In this document: positions 7,161-15,537 of the stretch, in pieces
Position numbering within the stretch: the first letter of the stretch is position 1
Layout: each line of letters begins with the position of its first letter
NCBI GenBank assembly: GCA_021736525.1
Contig: JAIPFR010000007.1
Location: 1-34,269 of the forward strand
Source of the DNA: Spirochaetia bacterium
GTDB taxonomy: Bacteria; Spirochaetota; Spirochaetia; JABMQR01
Length of the DNA stretch: 34,269 nt
Direction of reading: 5' to 3'
Notes under the pieces: model-generated
What the model was told of the DNA's origin: nothing
The model's input: the letters and a program-made list of their open reading frames with translations, nothing else
Databases searched by the model: none
Translations under genes and position numbers: made by a program

Positions 7161-8654
7161 ATGAAAATAATGATGATAACCAGTGAAGCAGTTCCTTTTG
7201 CAAAAACCGGAGGTCTGGCTGACGTTGTAACAGCGCTATCCCAGGAACTGGCCCTTGCAGGAAATGATGTTAAAATAATTATTCCCTACTACGGTTTTAT
7301 TCCGGCGGAAGGATTTGAAAACTTACCTTGGAACATAAATCTCACAACAGATTCCATTAATACAACTTTCAGAATAGCCGTTATTACAATAGAAGCTGTT
7401 GAATTCATTTTTTTCCAGCATCCAGTATTTACTGACCGATCAGGAATTTACGGCAATTCCGGACCATTGACATATTCAGACAATATGTTTCGATTTACCC
7501 TGTTCAGCTATGCAGTTTTCGAAATCTGTCGAAGAATTAACTGGTATCCGGACATTTTCCACTGCCATGACTGGCCGACAGGTATGGTTCCACCATTATT
7601 GAAAAAATATAGCAGTAATTTAAGCTATGCACCCTTTAGGCATTCAGCAAGTGTTATGACTATTCATAATCTCGGCTATCAGGGCAAATTTTCAAAACAC
7701 GATATTCATCTTTCTGGTCTGGACAGTGACTCGATCATTTTTCCTGCTGATAATGATTCTGCAGCGGTGAAAGAAATCAACTTTCTGGCAGCTGGAATTC
7801 GTTTCAGCAATAAAATAACAACCGTCTCAGAGACCTATGCTGCTGAAATTCAATCAGAAGAATTTGGAGAAGGCCTCCATGAACTGTTGGCCTCAAGAAG
7901 TGATGACCTCCTGGGGATTTTAAACGGTGTTGACTATTCAGAATGGAATCCGGAAAACGACTCTCTGCTTCCAGTAAATTACTCATCTCATGATCAGAAA
8001 AATAAAAATCAGCTCAAACTGCTCCTGCAGCAGGAAATGAAGTTGAAAGAAGATCCTTCTGTCCCACTTATTGGAATGGTATCGCGTCTTGCAGATCAGA
8101 AAGGATTTCGAGAACTCTGCGGAGGAAAGCCCTCTGCTCTTGAACGAATCATCAGTGATTATCCGATTCAGATGGTAATTGTGGGTACAGGAGAAATGGC
8201 TATAGAGCAGGCTCTGACAGAATTATCGCGAAAATACCCGAACCTGTCTGTTAAAATCACCTTCAGTAATTATCTTGCTCACTTGATTGAGGCGGGATCA
8301 GATTTTTTTCTCATGCCCAGCAGATACGAGCCTTGCGGTTTGAATCAGATATACTCACTGCGATATGGTACTATACCAATTGTACGCAGGACAGGAGGTC
8401 TTGCCGACACGGTTAAGCAGTTTTCAGATGATTATTCTGAGGGTACCGGCCTTGTTTTTGATTTAATGTCCGGTGAGGCTGTTTACCAGAGTATGCAGGA
8501 AATTATGAAGCTCTGGAAACAGCCTGAAAAAATACTTCGGGATATTCGCAGCAGGGCAATGGAAGAGCGCTTTCTGTGGAAATCATCAGCTCATAGCTAT
8601 GTGCAGGTTTATGAAACCGCACTGCAAACGCATAAAGGAGTACAACATGACTAG
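7161..8654 (+). CDS. glgA: Glycogen synthase (ADP-glucose type, GT5)
   Basis: GlgA elongates alpha-1,4-glucan from ADP-glucose. The protein has 497 residues with two Rossmann-like GT-B domains. The N-terminal signature is MKIMMITSEAVPFAKTGGLADVV, where KTGGL contacts ADP-glucose. HCHDWPTG and TIHNLGYQGKF follow, then the C-domain GMVSRLADQKG, and the catalytic-site region SRYEPCGLNQIYSLRYGTIPIVRRTGGLADTV. The ORF track begins at TTG 7122. ATG 7161 aligns with the family N-terminus, has no Shine-Dalgarno sequence, and sits at the predicted transcription start. Its end overlaps glgC by 8 nt. Confidence 0.95.
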   Translation: MKIMMITSEAVPFAKTGGLADVVTALSQELALAGNDVKIIIPYYGFIPAEGFENLPWNINLTTDSINTTFRIAVITIEAVEFIFFQHPVFTDRSGIYGNSGPLTYSDNMFRFTLFSYAVFEICRRINWYPDIFHCHDWPTGMVPPLLKKYSSNLSYAPFRHSASVMTIHNLGYQGKFSKHDIHLSGLDSDSIIFPADNDSAAVKEINFLAAGIRFSNKITTVSETYAAEIQSEEFGEGLHELLASRSDDLLGILNGVDYSEWNPENDSLLPVNYSSHDQKNKNQLKLLLQQEMKLKEDPSVPLIGMVSRLADQKGFRELCGGKPSALERIISDYPIQMVIVGTGEMAIEQALTELSRKYPNLSVKITFSNYLAHLIEAGSDFFLMPSRYEPCGLNQIYSLRYGTIPIVRRTGGLADTVKQFSDDYSEGTGLVFDLMSGEAVYQSMQEIMKLWKQPEKILRDIRSRAMEERFLWKSSAHSYVQVYETALQTHKGVQHD

Positions 8655-9939
8655 ATCTATTCTTGCAATAGTACTTGGCGGCGGAAAAGGAACCAGGCTC
8701 CAACCGCTTACGAAAGACCGGGCAAAACCGGCTGTTCCCTTTGGCGGAAAATACCGGTTAGTGGATATACCGATATCAAACTGCATAAACAGTGACATTC
8801 GGAAAATTTTCATCCTGACCCAATTCAACTCCGCTTCCCTTCATAACCATATCTCAAATACGTATATTTTTGACACATTTTCTCAGGGCTTTGTCGAAGT
8901 ACTGGCAGCAGAACAAACTCCTCAGAGCGAGGATTGGTATCAGGGCACAGCCGATGCAGTGAGAAAAAACTTCCGCCATTTCAGGGACCAGAAACCATCT
9001 CATTATATTATTCTCTCCGGTGACCAGCTCTACCGGATGGACTATAGAGAAATGCTTAAAATTCATATGGATAATAATGCGGATCTCACTATTGCCGCAA
9101 AGCCCATTTCCCGTGAAGAAGCAACGGGTTTTGGCATTGTTGGAGCTGATAAATCGGGAAGAGTTACCTCCTTTCTTGAAAAACCGCCGATAGAAAAAAA
9201 TATTGAAGAGTACAAAGCCTCCCCTGAACTTCTAGCTGCTAACCGGATTAACCCGGCTAATGCTTTCGGAAAGGATTATCTGGCTTCAATGGGTATTTAC
9301 ATTTTCAATGCTGATGCCATGGAGAAAGCACTTGACAATGATCAAACGGATTTCGGCAAGGAAATATTCCCTAATACACTGAACAAATTCCATGTTCATA
9401 CGTATGTATTTGATGATTTCTGGGAGGATATCGGAACCATTAAATCGTTTTACGATACAAACCTAAATTTGGCATCCCTGACTCCGGATTTTAATTTTTA
9501 CAATGAGCAAATGCCGATTTATACACACAGAAGGCATTTACCGGCCACGAAAGTAAACTTCTGCACAATCAGTCAGTCACTTACCAGTGAGGGCAGTATT
9601 ATCACCAATGCATCCATTGTCAATTCAGTTATTGGTGTACGCACCCTGATAGAATCAGGAGCTAACCTTGACGGAGTTTACTGCATGGGAGCAAATCACT
9701 ATGAATCGGATGCACAGAAAGCTGAAAACAGACGTCAGGGAATACCGGATATCGGTATTGGCAGGGGTACAATAATTCGTCGGGCAATATTGGATATGAA
9801 TGTTCACATAGGAGACGGATGCCGTATTGGAATTGATTCATTCGATCGACAGGACGGAGTTTACAAAACCCACACAATCAGGGACGGGATAATTGTAATT
9901 CCAAAAAATGCTGTCATTCCAGACGGAACGGTTATTTAA
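8647..9939 (+). CDS. glgC: Glucose-1-phosphate adenylyltransferase
   Basis: GlgC makes ADP-glucose from glucose-1-phosphate and ATP, the committed step of bacterial glycogen synthesis. The protein has 430 residues. It starts MTRSILAIVLGGGKGTRLQPLT (nucleotide-binding loop) with KPAVPFGGKYRLVDIPISNC, then WYQGTADAVRKN, HYIILSGDQLYRMDY, the glucose-1-phosphate site FLEKP, and a C-terminal left-handed beta-helix region (SVIGVRTLIESGANLDG, IGRGTIIRRAILDMNVHIG). The chosen start ATG 8647 has AAGGAG upstream and overlaps the glgA stop by 8 nt, so the two are translationally coupled. It converges with the Nudix gene after a 25-nt gap. Confidence 0.96.
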   Translation: MTRSILAIVLGGGKGTRLQPLTKDRAKPAVPFGGKYRLVDIPISNCINSDIRKIFILTQFNSASLHNHISNTYIFDTFSQGFVEVLAAEQTPQSEDWYQGTADAVRKNFRHFRDQKPSHYIILSGDQLYRMDYREMLKIHMDNNADLTIAAKPISREEATGFGIVGADKSGRVTSFLEKPPIEKNIEEYKASPELLAANRINPANAFGKDYLASMGIYIFNADAMEKALDNDQTDFGKEIFPNTLNKFHVHTYVFDDFWEDIGTIKSFYDTNLNLASLTPDFNFYNEQMPIYTHRRHLPATKVNFCTISQSLTSEGSIITNASIVNSVIGVRTLIESGANLDGVYCMGANHYESDAQKAENRRQGIPDIGIGRGTIIRRAILDMNVHIGDGCRIGIDSFDRQDGVYKTHTIRDGIIVIPKNAVIPDGTVI

Positions 9940-9964
9940 AAAAGCAGCCTCTTTTGAAATGAAA

Positions 9965-10384
9965 TCATATTGAGGTTTTCTCAAATGATAATAAAGCCTG
10001 CAGGATCTGACGGTCAGACTCCGCCATCTTGCAGGCTTTCAGCTCTTCAATTGTTTTCCAGGCAGTGCACTGATGCTCAGTTAAAACCAGATGATCATCA
10101 GCAGTGAGAATTTTAATTTCCCAAGCCTGAAGCGTATAATCGATATGCTTGTTTGTAAAGTATCCTTGGAAAAATTTTGATTTGACAATTATATCAGCCT
10201 TGAATTCTTCCTGAAATTCTCGTACAAGCGTCTGCTCTGCTGATTCCCCTATCCGGTTTTTTCCACCAGGGAATTCCCAGCTTTCTCCGATTGATGTACC
10301 GGGCTTTCGTAATGCCGTAAAAAAGGTATCACCGCGTCTGGCGATACCGGCTGCCGAGATTCTGGTTTTATTTTCCTGCTGCAT
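9965..10384 (-). CDS. Nudix hydrolase, MutT-like
   Basis: Nudix enzymes hydrolyse nucleoside diphosphate derivatives; the MutT branch removes oxidised nucleotides such as 8-oxo-dGTP. This 139-residue protein shows WEFPGGK followed by the box GKNRIGE-X7-REFQEEF, close to the consensus GX5EX7REUXEEXGU, and the C-terminal TEHQCTAWKTIEEL resembles MutT. The Gly near the end of the box is replaced by Lys (EEFKADI), while the metal-binding REXXEE residues are intact. The ORF track starts at GTG 10390; ATG 10384 with AGGTG just before it is equally possible and preferred. It lies 23 nt after the membrane-protein gene on the same strand, so probably one operon. The substrate is not determinable. Confidence 0.85.
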   Translation of the reverse strand: MQQENKTRISAAGIARRGDTFFTALRKPGTSIGESWEFPGGKNRIGESAEQTLVREFQEEFKADIIVKSKFFQGYFTNKHIDYTLQAWEIKILTADDHLVLTEHQCTAWKTIEELKACKMAESDRQILQALLSFEKTSI

Positions 10385-10407
10385 CGTCACCTGCCTGATA
10401 GAGATTG

Positions 10408-10872
10408 TTAGAGAAGAACCGCCCCGGGAAAAAGAAAATGAAACAGAGCAACAACAAGAGTTGTATACCCCAGTATTTTCTTATTTTTATAGTAAAAGGA
10501 TTTTACTTTATTCAGAGCATCCGAGTCGGTAAACAGCTCATCCCCATCTCCGCCGCCTATAGGTTGATCCCCGTTATCTTCAGTTTGCCTGGATCTCTTT
10601 ACGTCAAATGCGAAAAAAACTGCAAGAGCCAGCAGATTAACTGCAGGTAGAAAATCCCCGATAACAACCGGTCCGGGACTTGTGGGACCTATAAGCTTCA
10701 GCAGTCCGACAACAGCGGTAAGAACGATCATAACAATAGTAAAAGTCTGATTTATAAGATGAAGTTCTTTGATTCTCAATAATATTTTAAACTTTTCACC
10801 ATACTCATCAGCCAACAAAATCGCAGCACCATAAAGCATAAAAGCAAGCGCCAGAACATAAAACTGTATCAT
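10408..10872 (-). CDS. Small membrane protein of unknown function
   Basis: A 154-residue protein I do not recognise. It has hydrophobic segments at about 3-20, 43-62, 73-90 and 135-153, predicting four transmembrane helices. A charged loop of about 40 residues between the third and fourth is rich in D/G (EDNGDQPIGGGDGDELFTD). Helix 1 has no signal-peptidase site. GGGAG lies 6 nt before ATG 10872, so the start is well supported. It is followed by the Nudix gene and preceded, after 146 nt, by nnr on the same strand. A possible TTGACC -35 lies in the upstream gap, but a good -10 was not found. No function should be inferred from context. Confidence 0.75.
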   Translation of the reverse strand: MIQFYVLALAFMLYGAAILLADEYGEKFKILLRIKELHLINQTFTIVMIVLTAVVGLLKLIGPTSPGPVVIGDFLPAVNLLALAVFFAFDVKRSRQTEDNGDQPIGGGDGDELFTDSDALNKVKSFYYKNKKILGYTTLVVALFHFLFPGAVLL

Positions 10873-11018
10873 TTCGTTCTCCCGTCATTATTAATACCAG
10901 CTTAATCCAAAGAGTGCCGCTGGTCAAGTAATACCATATTTCTCAAACACATGAAAACCTGGAAAGGATACAACTCATAAAGTATTGCCAATTATGATTT
11001 ACACCGGGAAGCCCGACT

Positions 11019-12605
11019 TCAACGGGCAAGTAAAGCAATTTCCGGAATAAGCTGATCCGCGGTAAAAATACCGGCTTTTTCATAGAGCTCCTTACCTGCT
11101 TTCTGGTGTATAACTGCTCCAGTACAGGCGGCAGTATACGGATCCATACCTTGGGCTGCGAGACCTGCAATACATCCGGCCAGCACATCACCAGATCCTG
11201 CAGTACCCATTGCCGGATTCAGCCCCTCCAGTACCGCCAGTTTCCCGTCAGGAGAAGCTATATAGAGCATGTGGGCCTTATAAACTACCGTGCAATGATG
11301 CATTTCTGCAAAAACACGCACAGCTTCAGGTATTTTCTCAGGAGTCTTCTTTGTGCTTATGCCGGAAAGACGTTCAAATTCACCGGGATGAGGAGTCAGT
11401 ATCAGTGCCCCTTTTTTCTCCCCTTCCACTTCCCCTTCCACTTCCCCTTCCCCTTCCACTTCCACTTCCACTTCCACTTCCACTTCCCTTCCCCTGCTCC
11501 ATGCATCGGCACCTGATGGATGGGTTTTCAGTAATTCACTGAAAAGAGTCAGTGCGTCGGCATCCAGAACAACAGGAACAGAGCATTCAAGAAATTGCAG
11601 CAGCTGTCGGCGATTACTCTCATTCAAGCCCCACCCCGGTCCAGCTAGAACAGCATTGTAAGAGGCTGACAGCTCAGCAGCCGAAATAACATCTTCGCTC
11701 CGTTTACGGGTTATAACCGAGGGATTGGCCGCGACCGCAGCTGGATAGACTTCTTCTTCTGTGTACAGGGTTACCAATCCTGCCCGAATGTGCAGCGCCG
11801 CTGAAGCAGCAAGAACTGCCGCTCCGGGAGTTTTGGCAGACCCTGCAAACACCGCAGCAGTTCCTCTTGAATTCTTAAAATCTGATTTCAGCATAGGGCT
11901 CAGGGAAACAACATCTGGCGGCAGTAAAAAAGCTGCTTCCTTTGCCTCCAGAAGGAGATCGGGCGGGAACCCGGGATTAACAACCTCGATCTGTCCACAG
12001 AGCTGCCGGTTATGGGGAAGATAAAAAGGTGTTTTTGGAAGTCCCATGGTAACCGTCAGATCTGCGGGAATTACCAGAGTCTCAGCCCCACCAGTCGCGT
12101 ACATACCGCTTGGTATATCAACTGCTATAATAAAAGCTTTCAGCAGGCCATCTGCCCTGCCGGTGGAACAAAACTCTACAACTTCCTTTGCCGGCCCGCG
12201 AACAGCCCCGGAAATCCCTGTACCAGTAATGCCGTCAACCATTATATCTGCAGAAAGAAGGACTTTCCGTGCAGCAGGCTCACCCCATACCATAACAGGA
12301 ATCCCCAGCTTACGGCATATTTCCACCTGCATAGAGGCTATATCATTGAGTTTCTCCCTGATCAGTACTATTGATATACTACAGTAACCGGCAATAGCCG
12401 CTGCCCTGGCAGCAGTCATAGCATCCCCGCCATTATTCCCGGGACCTGCCAGAAAGACAATATTGGCGCTCTGAGAGCAATACGCCTGTACTGCATTGAA
12501 GACAGCCGTTCCAGCCTGTTCCATAAGAAGGATGCCGGGTATACCGTACTGCTCCTGTGCTTTCTTATCCACCATGCTCATGGTATCGGGAGTTACAATT
12601 TTCAC
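11019..12605 (-). CDS. nnr: Bifunctional NAD(P)H-hydrate repair enzyme (epimerase plus ADP-dependent dehydratase)
   Basis: This enzyme repairs hydrated NADH and NADPH. The N-terminal YjeF_N epimerase domain (about 1-210) interconverts the R and S hydrates and carries GPGNNGGDA at about 54-62. The C-terminal ribokinase-like dehydratase domain (about 220-528) removes water using ADP and shows AGPGWG, VLDADAL, LTPHPGEFERLSG and the catalytic GTAGSGDVLAG at about 468-478. The ORF track starts at TTG 12662. AGAGGAGG sits 8 nt before GTG 12605, giving VKIVTPDTMSMVDKKA, the normal domain start, so I chose that (528 aa). A hexanucleotide repeat inserts 22 alternating E/V and E/G residues just before LTPHPGE. 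The gene is divergent from secA. Confidence 0.93.
   Translation of the reverse strand: MKIVTPDTMSMVDKKAQEQYGIPGILLMEQAGTAVFNAVQAYCSQSANIVFLAGPGNNGGDAMTAARAAAIAGYCSISIVLIREKLNDIASMQVEICRKLGIPVMVWGEPAARKVLLSADIMVDGITGTGISGAVRGPAKEVVEFCSTGRADGLLKAFIIAVDIPSGMYATGGAETLVIPADLTVTMGLPKTPFYLPHNRQLCGQIEVVNPGFPPDLLLEAKEAAFLLPPDVVSLSPMLKSDFKNSRGTAAVFAGSAKTPGAAVLAASAALHIRAGLVTLYTEEEVYPAAVAANPSVITRKRSEDVISAAELSASYNAVLAGPGWGLNESNRRQLLQFLECSVPVVLDADALTLFSELLKTHPSGADAWSRGREVEVEVEVEVEGEGEVEGEVEGEKKGALILTPHPGEFERLSGISTKKTPEKIPEAVRVFAEMHHCTVVYKAHMLYIASPDGKLAVLEGLNPAMGTAGSGDVLAGCIAGLAAQGMDPYTAACTGAVIHQKAGKELYEKAGIFTADQLIPEIALLAR
11421..11486 (-). repeat. In-frame hexanucleotide repeat, 11 units, within nnr
   Basis: On the coding strand the units are GAAGTG x5, GAAGGG x2, then GAAGTG, GAAGGG, GAAGTG, GAAGGG, exactly 66 bp with no interruption. 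They encode EVEVEVEVEV EGEG EV EG EV EG. The unit length is a multiple of three, so gain or loss of units keeps the frame. Confidence 0.97.
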
Positions 12606-12738
12606 TTGAGCGGCCTCCTCTTGTCTGCTGGTAATTCTACCAGTTGATTTTGCCAGAGTCAAACATACATCAGTTCAAGTTGCATTATTGCGATTCTTTC
12701 AGTAATCTTATAGTATGTGAGCAATATAGAGGAATCAG

Positions 12739-15459
12739 ATGGCTAAAAATATCATATTAAAGAAAATATTTGGAACAAAACAGGAAGCGGACCTGAAGAA
12801 ACTCGTACCAGTTCTTCATGAGATCAATGCCAGGGAGAGTTGGGCAGCCGCCCTTTCTCCCGAGGATTTCCCACGCCAGACAATCCGCTTCAAAGAGCGT
12901 CTTTCTCAGGGTGAGCTGCTGAATGACCTCTTGCCGGAAGCTTTCGCCCTTGTAAGGGAAGCAGCACGAAGAGTTCTCGGCGAACGTCACTATGATGTCC
13001 AGCTTCTGGGCGCTATTGTACTTCATCAGGGAAAAATCATGGAAATGAAAACGGGAGAAGGAAAAACCCTCTCTTGTGTTCCGGCTGCCTATTTAAACGC
13101 ACTCACAGAAAAAGGGGTTCATATAGTTACGGTCAATGACTATCTGGCCGAACGTGATGCCGACTGGATGCGGCCGGTATACGGCTATCTTGGACTCGAA
13201 GTCGGTACTATTCTTTCCTCAATGGAAAATGAAGAACGTCGGGCTGCCTATTCCAGGGATATTACCTACGGAACAAATAACGAATTTGGATTTGATTATC
13301 TCAGAGATAATATGAAGCAGGATATCAGACAGAAAATTCAGCCTAAGCATTCCTACTGCATAATTGATGAAATTGACTCGATTCTTATCGATGAAGCCCG
13401 TACTCCGCTGATTATTTCCGGCCAGGCAGAAGATGATACCAAAAAATTCTTCGATGTTAACCGTATTGTTGCCAGTTTGACGGAGTGCAGCAAAGACCCC
13501 GAAACAAATGATTATTTCGAAGAAGCTGACGGTGATTATCAGCTTGATGAAAAAACGCGAAAGGTCACCTTTTCCAACAGAGGAATGGATTCAATAGAAC
13601 GACTGCTCAACTCACATGGAATTATTAAAGGCTCAGTTTTCTCTGATGAAAATTTTGAATATATCCATTATGCCACCCAGGCTGTTAAAGCCCTGCGATT
13701 ATACCACAAGGATGTCGAATATGTAGTAGCTGACGGACAAGTCCAGATTGTCGATGAATTTACCGGAAGAATCCTGCATGGCAGACGGTACTCCGACGGT
13801 CTTCATCAGGCGATAGAAGCTAAAGAAGGGATCAAGATTGCACGACGTAATCGGACTCTGGCTACAATAACTTTCCAGAATTTTTTCCGTATGTACGACA
13901 AAATTTCCGGTATGACAGGAACTGCCGATACGGAAGCATCAGAATTCTCAAAAATTTACAGTCTTGATGTGGTAGTTATACCTACTAACCGCCCGGTTAT
14001 ACGTGATGACCAGCACGATCTAATCTACTTCAACGAAAAATTCAAATATGAGGCAATTATCGATGAAATAGACAGGGTGCACCAGAAGGGCCAGCCAATC
14101 CTTATTGGTACGGTTTCGATTGAATCTTCTGAATTGATTTCCAGGCTTCTTACAAAACGCGGGCTCCGTCATGAAGTTCTCAATGCCAAGAACCACTCCA
14201 GAGAAGCCGCAATAATCGCTGAAGCAGGATCAAAAAGCGCTATAACTATCGCGACAAATATGGCTGGACGCGGAACAGATATTAAACTTGGCGGTAATCC
14301 TGAGTATCAGGCCCGCAAGCGGTGCGGAACAGAAGCCTCCCAGAAGGAATATGATCAAGCCTATGCCCTTGAAGTGATTAAGTGGAGAAAGGATTATCAG
14401 GAGGTAAAAGATCTCGGCGGACTCTATATCCTTGGAACGGAAAGGCACGAATCCCGACGAATCGATAATCAGCTGAGAGGCCGCTCCGGGCGACAAGGTG
14501 ACCCTGGCTTTTCCCGTTTTTACCTTTCCCTTGATGACAGCTTAATGCGTCTGTTTGCCAGGGACAATCTGAAATCCATGCTCGGCAAGGTAATGGATAC
14601 CGGTGAGCCTATCTATCATTCTATGATTTCAAAGGCTATTGAAAAAGCCCAGTCACGAGTGGAAGAGCGCAACTTCGATATAAGAAAGCATCTCCTTGAT
14701 TATGATAATGTTCTCAATGAGCAGAGGAATTTTATCTACAGCCAACGCGATGCAATCCTGGAAAACAATGACTTGATCCAACGAATTATTTCATCGGCTG
14801 AAGAAATGATTGACGACATAGTTGAAGAGTCAGCAGGTACAAAAACACTTCAGGTCTCACAGGCTCAAACTGCTGCTGAAACCGTTTTTGAGACCTTTGG
14901 TCTCTCTGTGGACGTTTCTGAATTGGACAGTGCAGTCAGTGCTGAAAAGCTTGCAAAGATTTTTTTCGATGCAGCTGCTGCCAACCTGGAGGAAAAAGCT
15001 TCAAAAATCGGACGTGATATATTTAACGGTTTCCTGAGGTATCACTATCTCAAGCAAGTCGATTCCCGCTGGCAGGATCACCTGGAAACGATGGAAGCAT
15101 TGCGTGAAGCCGTTTACCTGCGTTCGTATGCTCAAAAAAACCCGCTGCTGGAGTACAAGCTTGAGGGCTTTGATATTTTTGACTCAATGCTCGGGGAAAT
15201 CAAAAAAACCATGGCCAAGCTGGCAATACGGGTAGTTATCTCCGAGAAGCCGAAAGCATCCGCAAAAAGAACCCTGCCGTCTGGAAACATATCAGCACAG
15301 CATTCTGACATAGGACTTTTCGGCGGTGCAAGTCCGAAAGCCTCGGCTGCAGGACAGCCTCCTTCCGGACAAGTACGGAGAGTGACTGAAAAAGTTGGAA
15401 GAAATGACCCCTGCCCCTGCGGCAGCGGTAAAAAATACAAACACTGCTGCGGTTCATGA
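12739..15459 (+). CDS. secA: Preprotein translocase ATPase SecA
   Basis: SecA is the motor that drives unfolded proteins through SecYEG. The protein has 906 residues, normal for the family. Visible features are the N-terminal MAKNIILKKIFGTKQEADLKKL, Walker A MKTGEGKT near residue 102, the DEAD-type helicase motif IIDEIDSILIDEARTPLIISG, the crosslinking-domain region, FFRMYDKISGMTGTADTEA, the second motor domain with NMAGRGTDIKLGG and LRGRSGRQGDPG, the helical scaffold, and a C-terminal zinc tail CPCGSGKKYKHCC that binds SecB and phospholipid. The start ATG has GAGG upstream. A candidate promoter, TTGCGA (12689-12694) and TATAGT (12710-12715), has a rather short 15-bp spacer. It is divergent from nnr. 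Confidence 0.98.
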   Translation: MAKNIILKKIFGTKQEADLKKLVPVLHEINARESWAAALSPEDFPRQTIRFKERLSQGELLNDLLPEAFALVREAARRVLGERHYDVQLLGAIVLHQGKIMEMKTGEGKTLSCVPAAYLNALTEKGVHIVTVNDYLAERDADWMRPVYGYLGLEVGTILSSMENEERRAAYSRDITYGTNNEFGFDYLRDNMKQDIRQKIQPKHSYCIIDEIDSILIDEARTPLIISGQAEDDTKKFFDVNRIVASLTECSKDPETNDYFEEADGDYQLDEKTRKVTFSNRGMDSIERLLNSHGIIKGSVFSDENFEYIHYATQAVKALRLYHKDVEYVVADGQVQIVDEFTGRILHGRRYSDGLHQAIEAKEGIKIARRNRTLATITFQNFFRMYDKISGMTGTADTEASEFSKIYSLDVVVIPTNRPVIRDDQHDLIYFNEKFKYEAIIDEIDRVHQKGQPILIGTVSIESSELISRLLTKRGLRHEVLNAKNHSREAAIIAEAGSKSAITIATNMAGRGTDIKLGGNPEYQARKRCGTEASQKEYDQAYALEVIKWRKDYQEVKDLGGLYILGTERHESRRIDNQLRGRSGRQGDPGFSRFYLSLDDSLMRLFARDNLKSMLGKVMDTGEPIYHSMISKAIEKAQSRVEERNFDIRKHLLDYDNVLNEQRNFIYSQRDAILENNDLIQRIISSAEEMIDDIVEESAGTKTLQVSQAQTAAETVFETFGLSVDVSELDSAVSAEKLAKIFFDAAAANLEEKASKIGRDIFNGFLRYHYLKQVDSRWQDHLETMEALREAVYLRSYAQKNPLLEYKLEGFDIFDSMLGEIKKTMAKLAIRVVISEKPKASAKRTLPSGNISAQHSDIGLFGGASPKASAAGQPPSGQVRRVTEKVGRNDPCPCGSGKKYKHCCGS

Positions 15460-15537
15460 TTATTATTCAGAACCGCCGCATCTGCCTGTCCCTGTCAGCG
15501 GCGTATCCGGATACAGGGCTCGATTGAATTGCCTGAA

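Noticed and set aside
11421-11486. Hexamer array as a CRISPR or protein-binding array
   Set aside because: No spacers, a 6-bp period and in-frame position within a conserved enzyme; it is a coding microsatellite.
11106-11542. Plus-strand ORFs with HFHFHF or LPLPLP repeats
   Set aside because: They are readings of the opposite strand of the nnr hexamer repeat, and nnr is clearly the real gene.
12689-12715. secA promoter TTGCGA/TATAGT
   Set aside because: The 15-bp spacer and poor -35 leave it too weak to list as a separate feature; it is mentioned under secA.
15490-15518. CCCTGT/ACAGGG hairpin and GTATCCGGATAC palindrome between secA and the LysM gene
   Set aside because: Weak stem without a T-run on either strand; not enough to call a terminator for these convergent genes.
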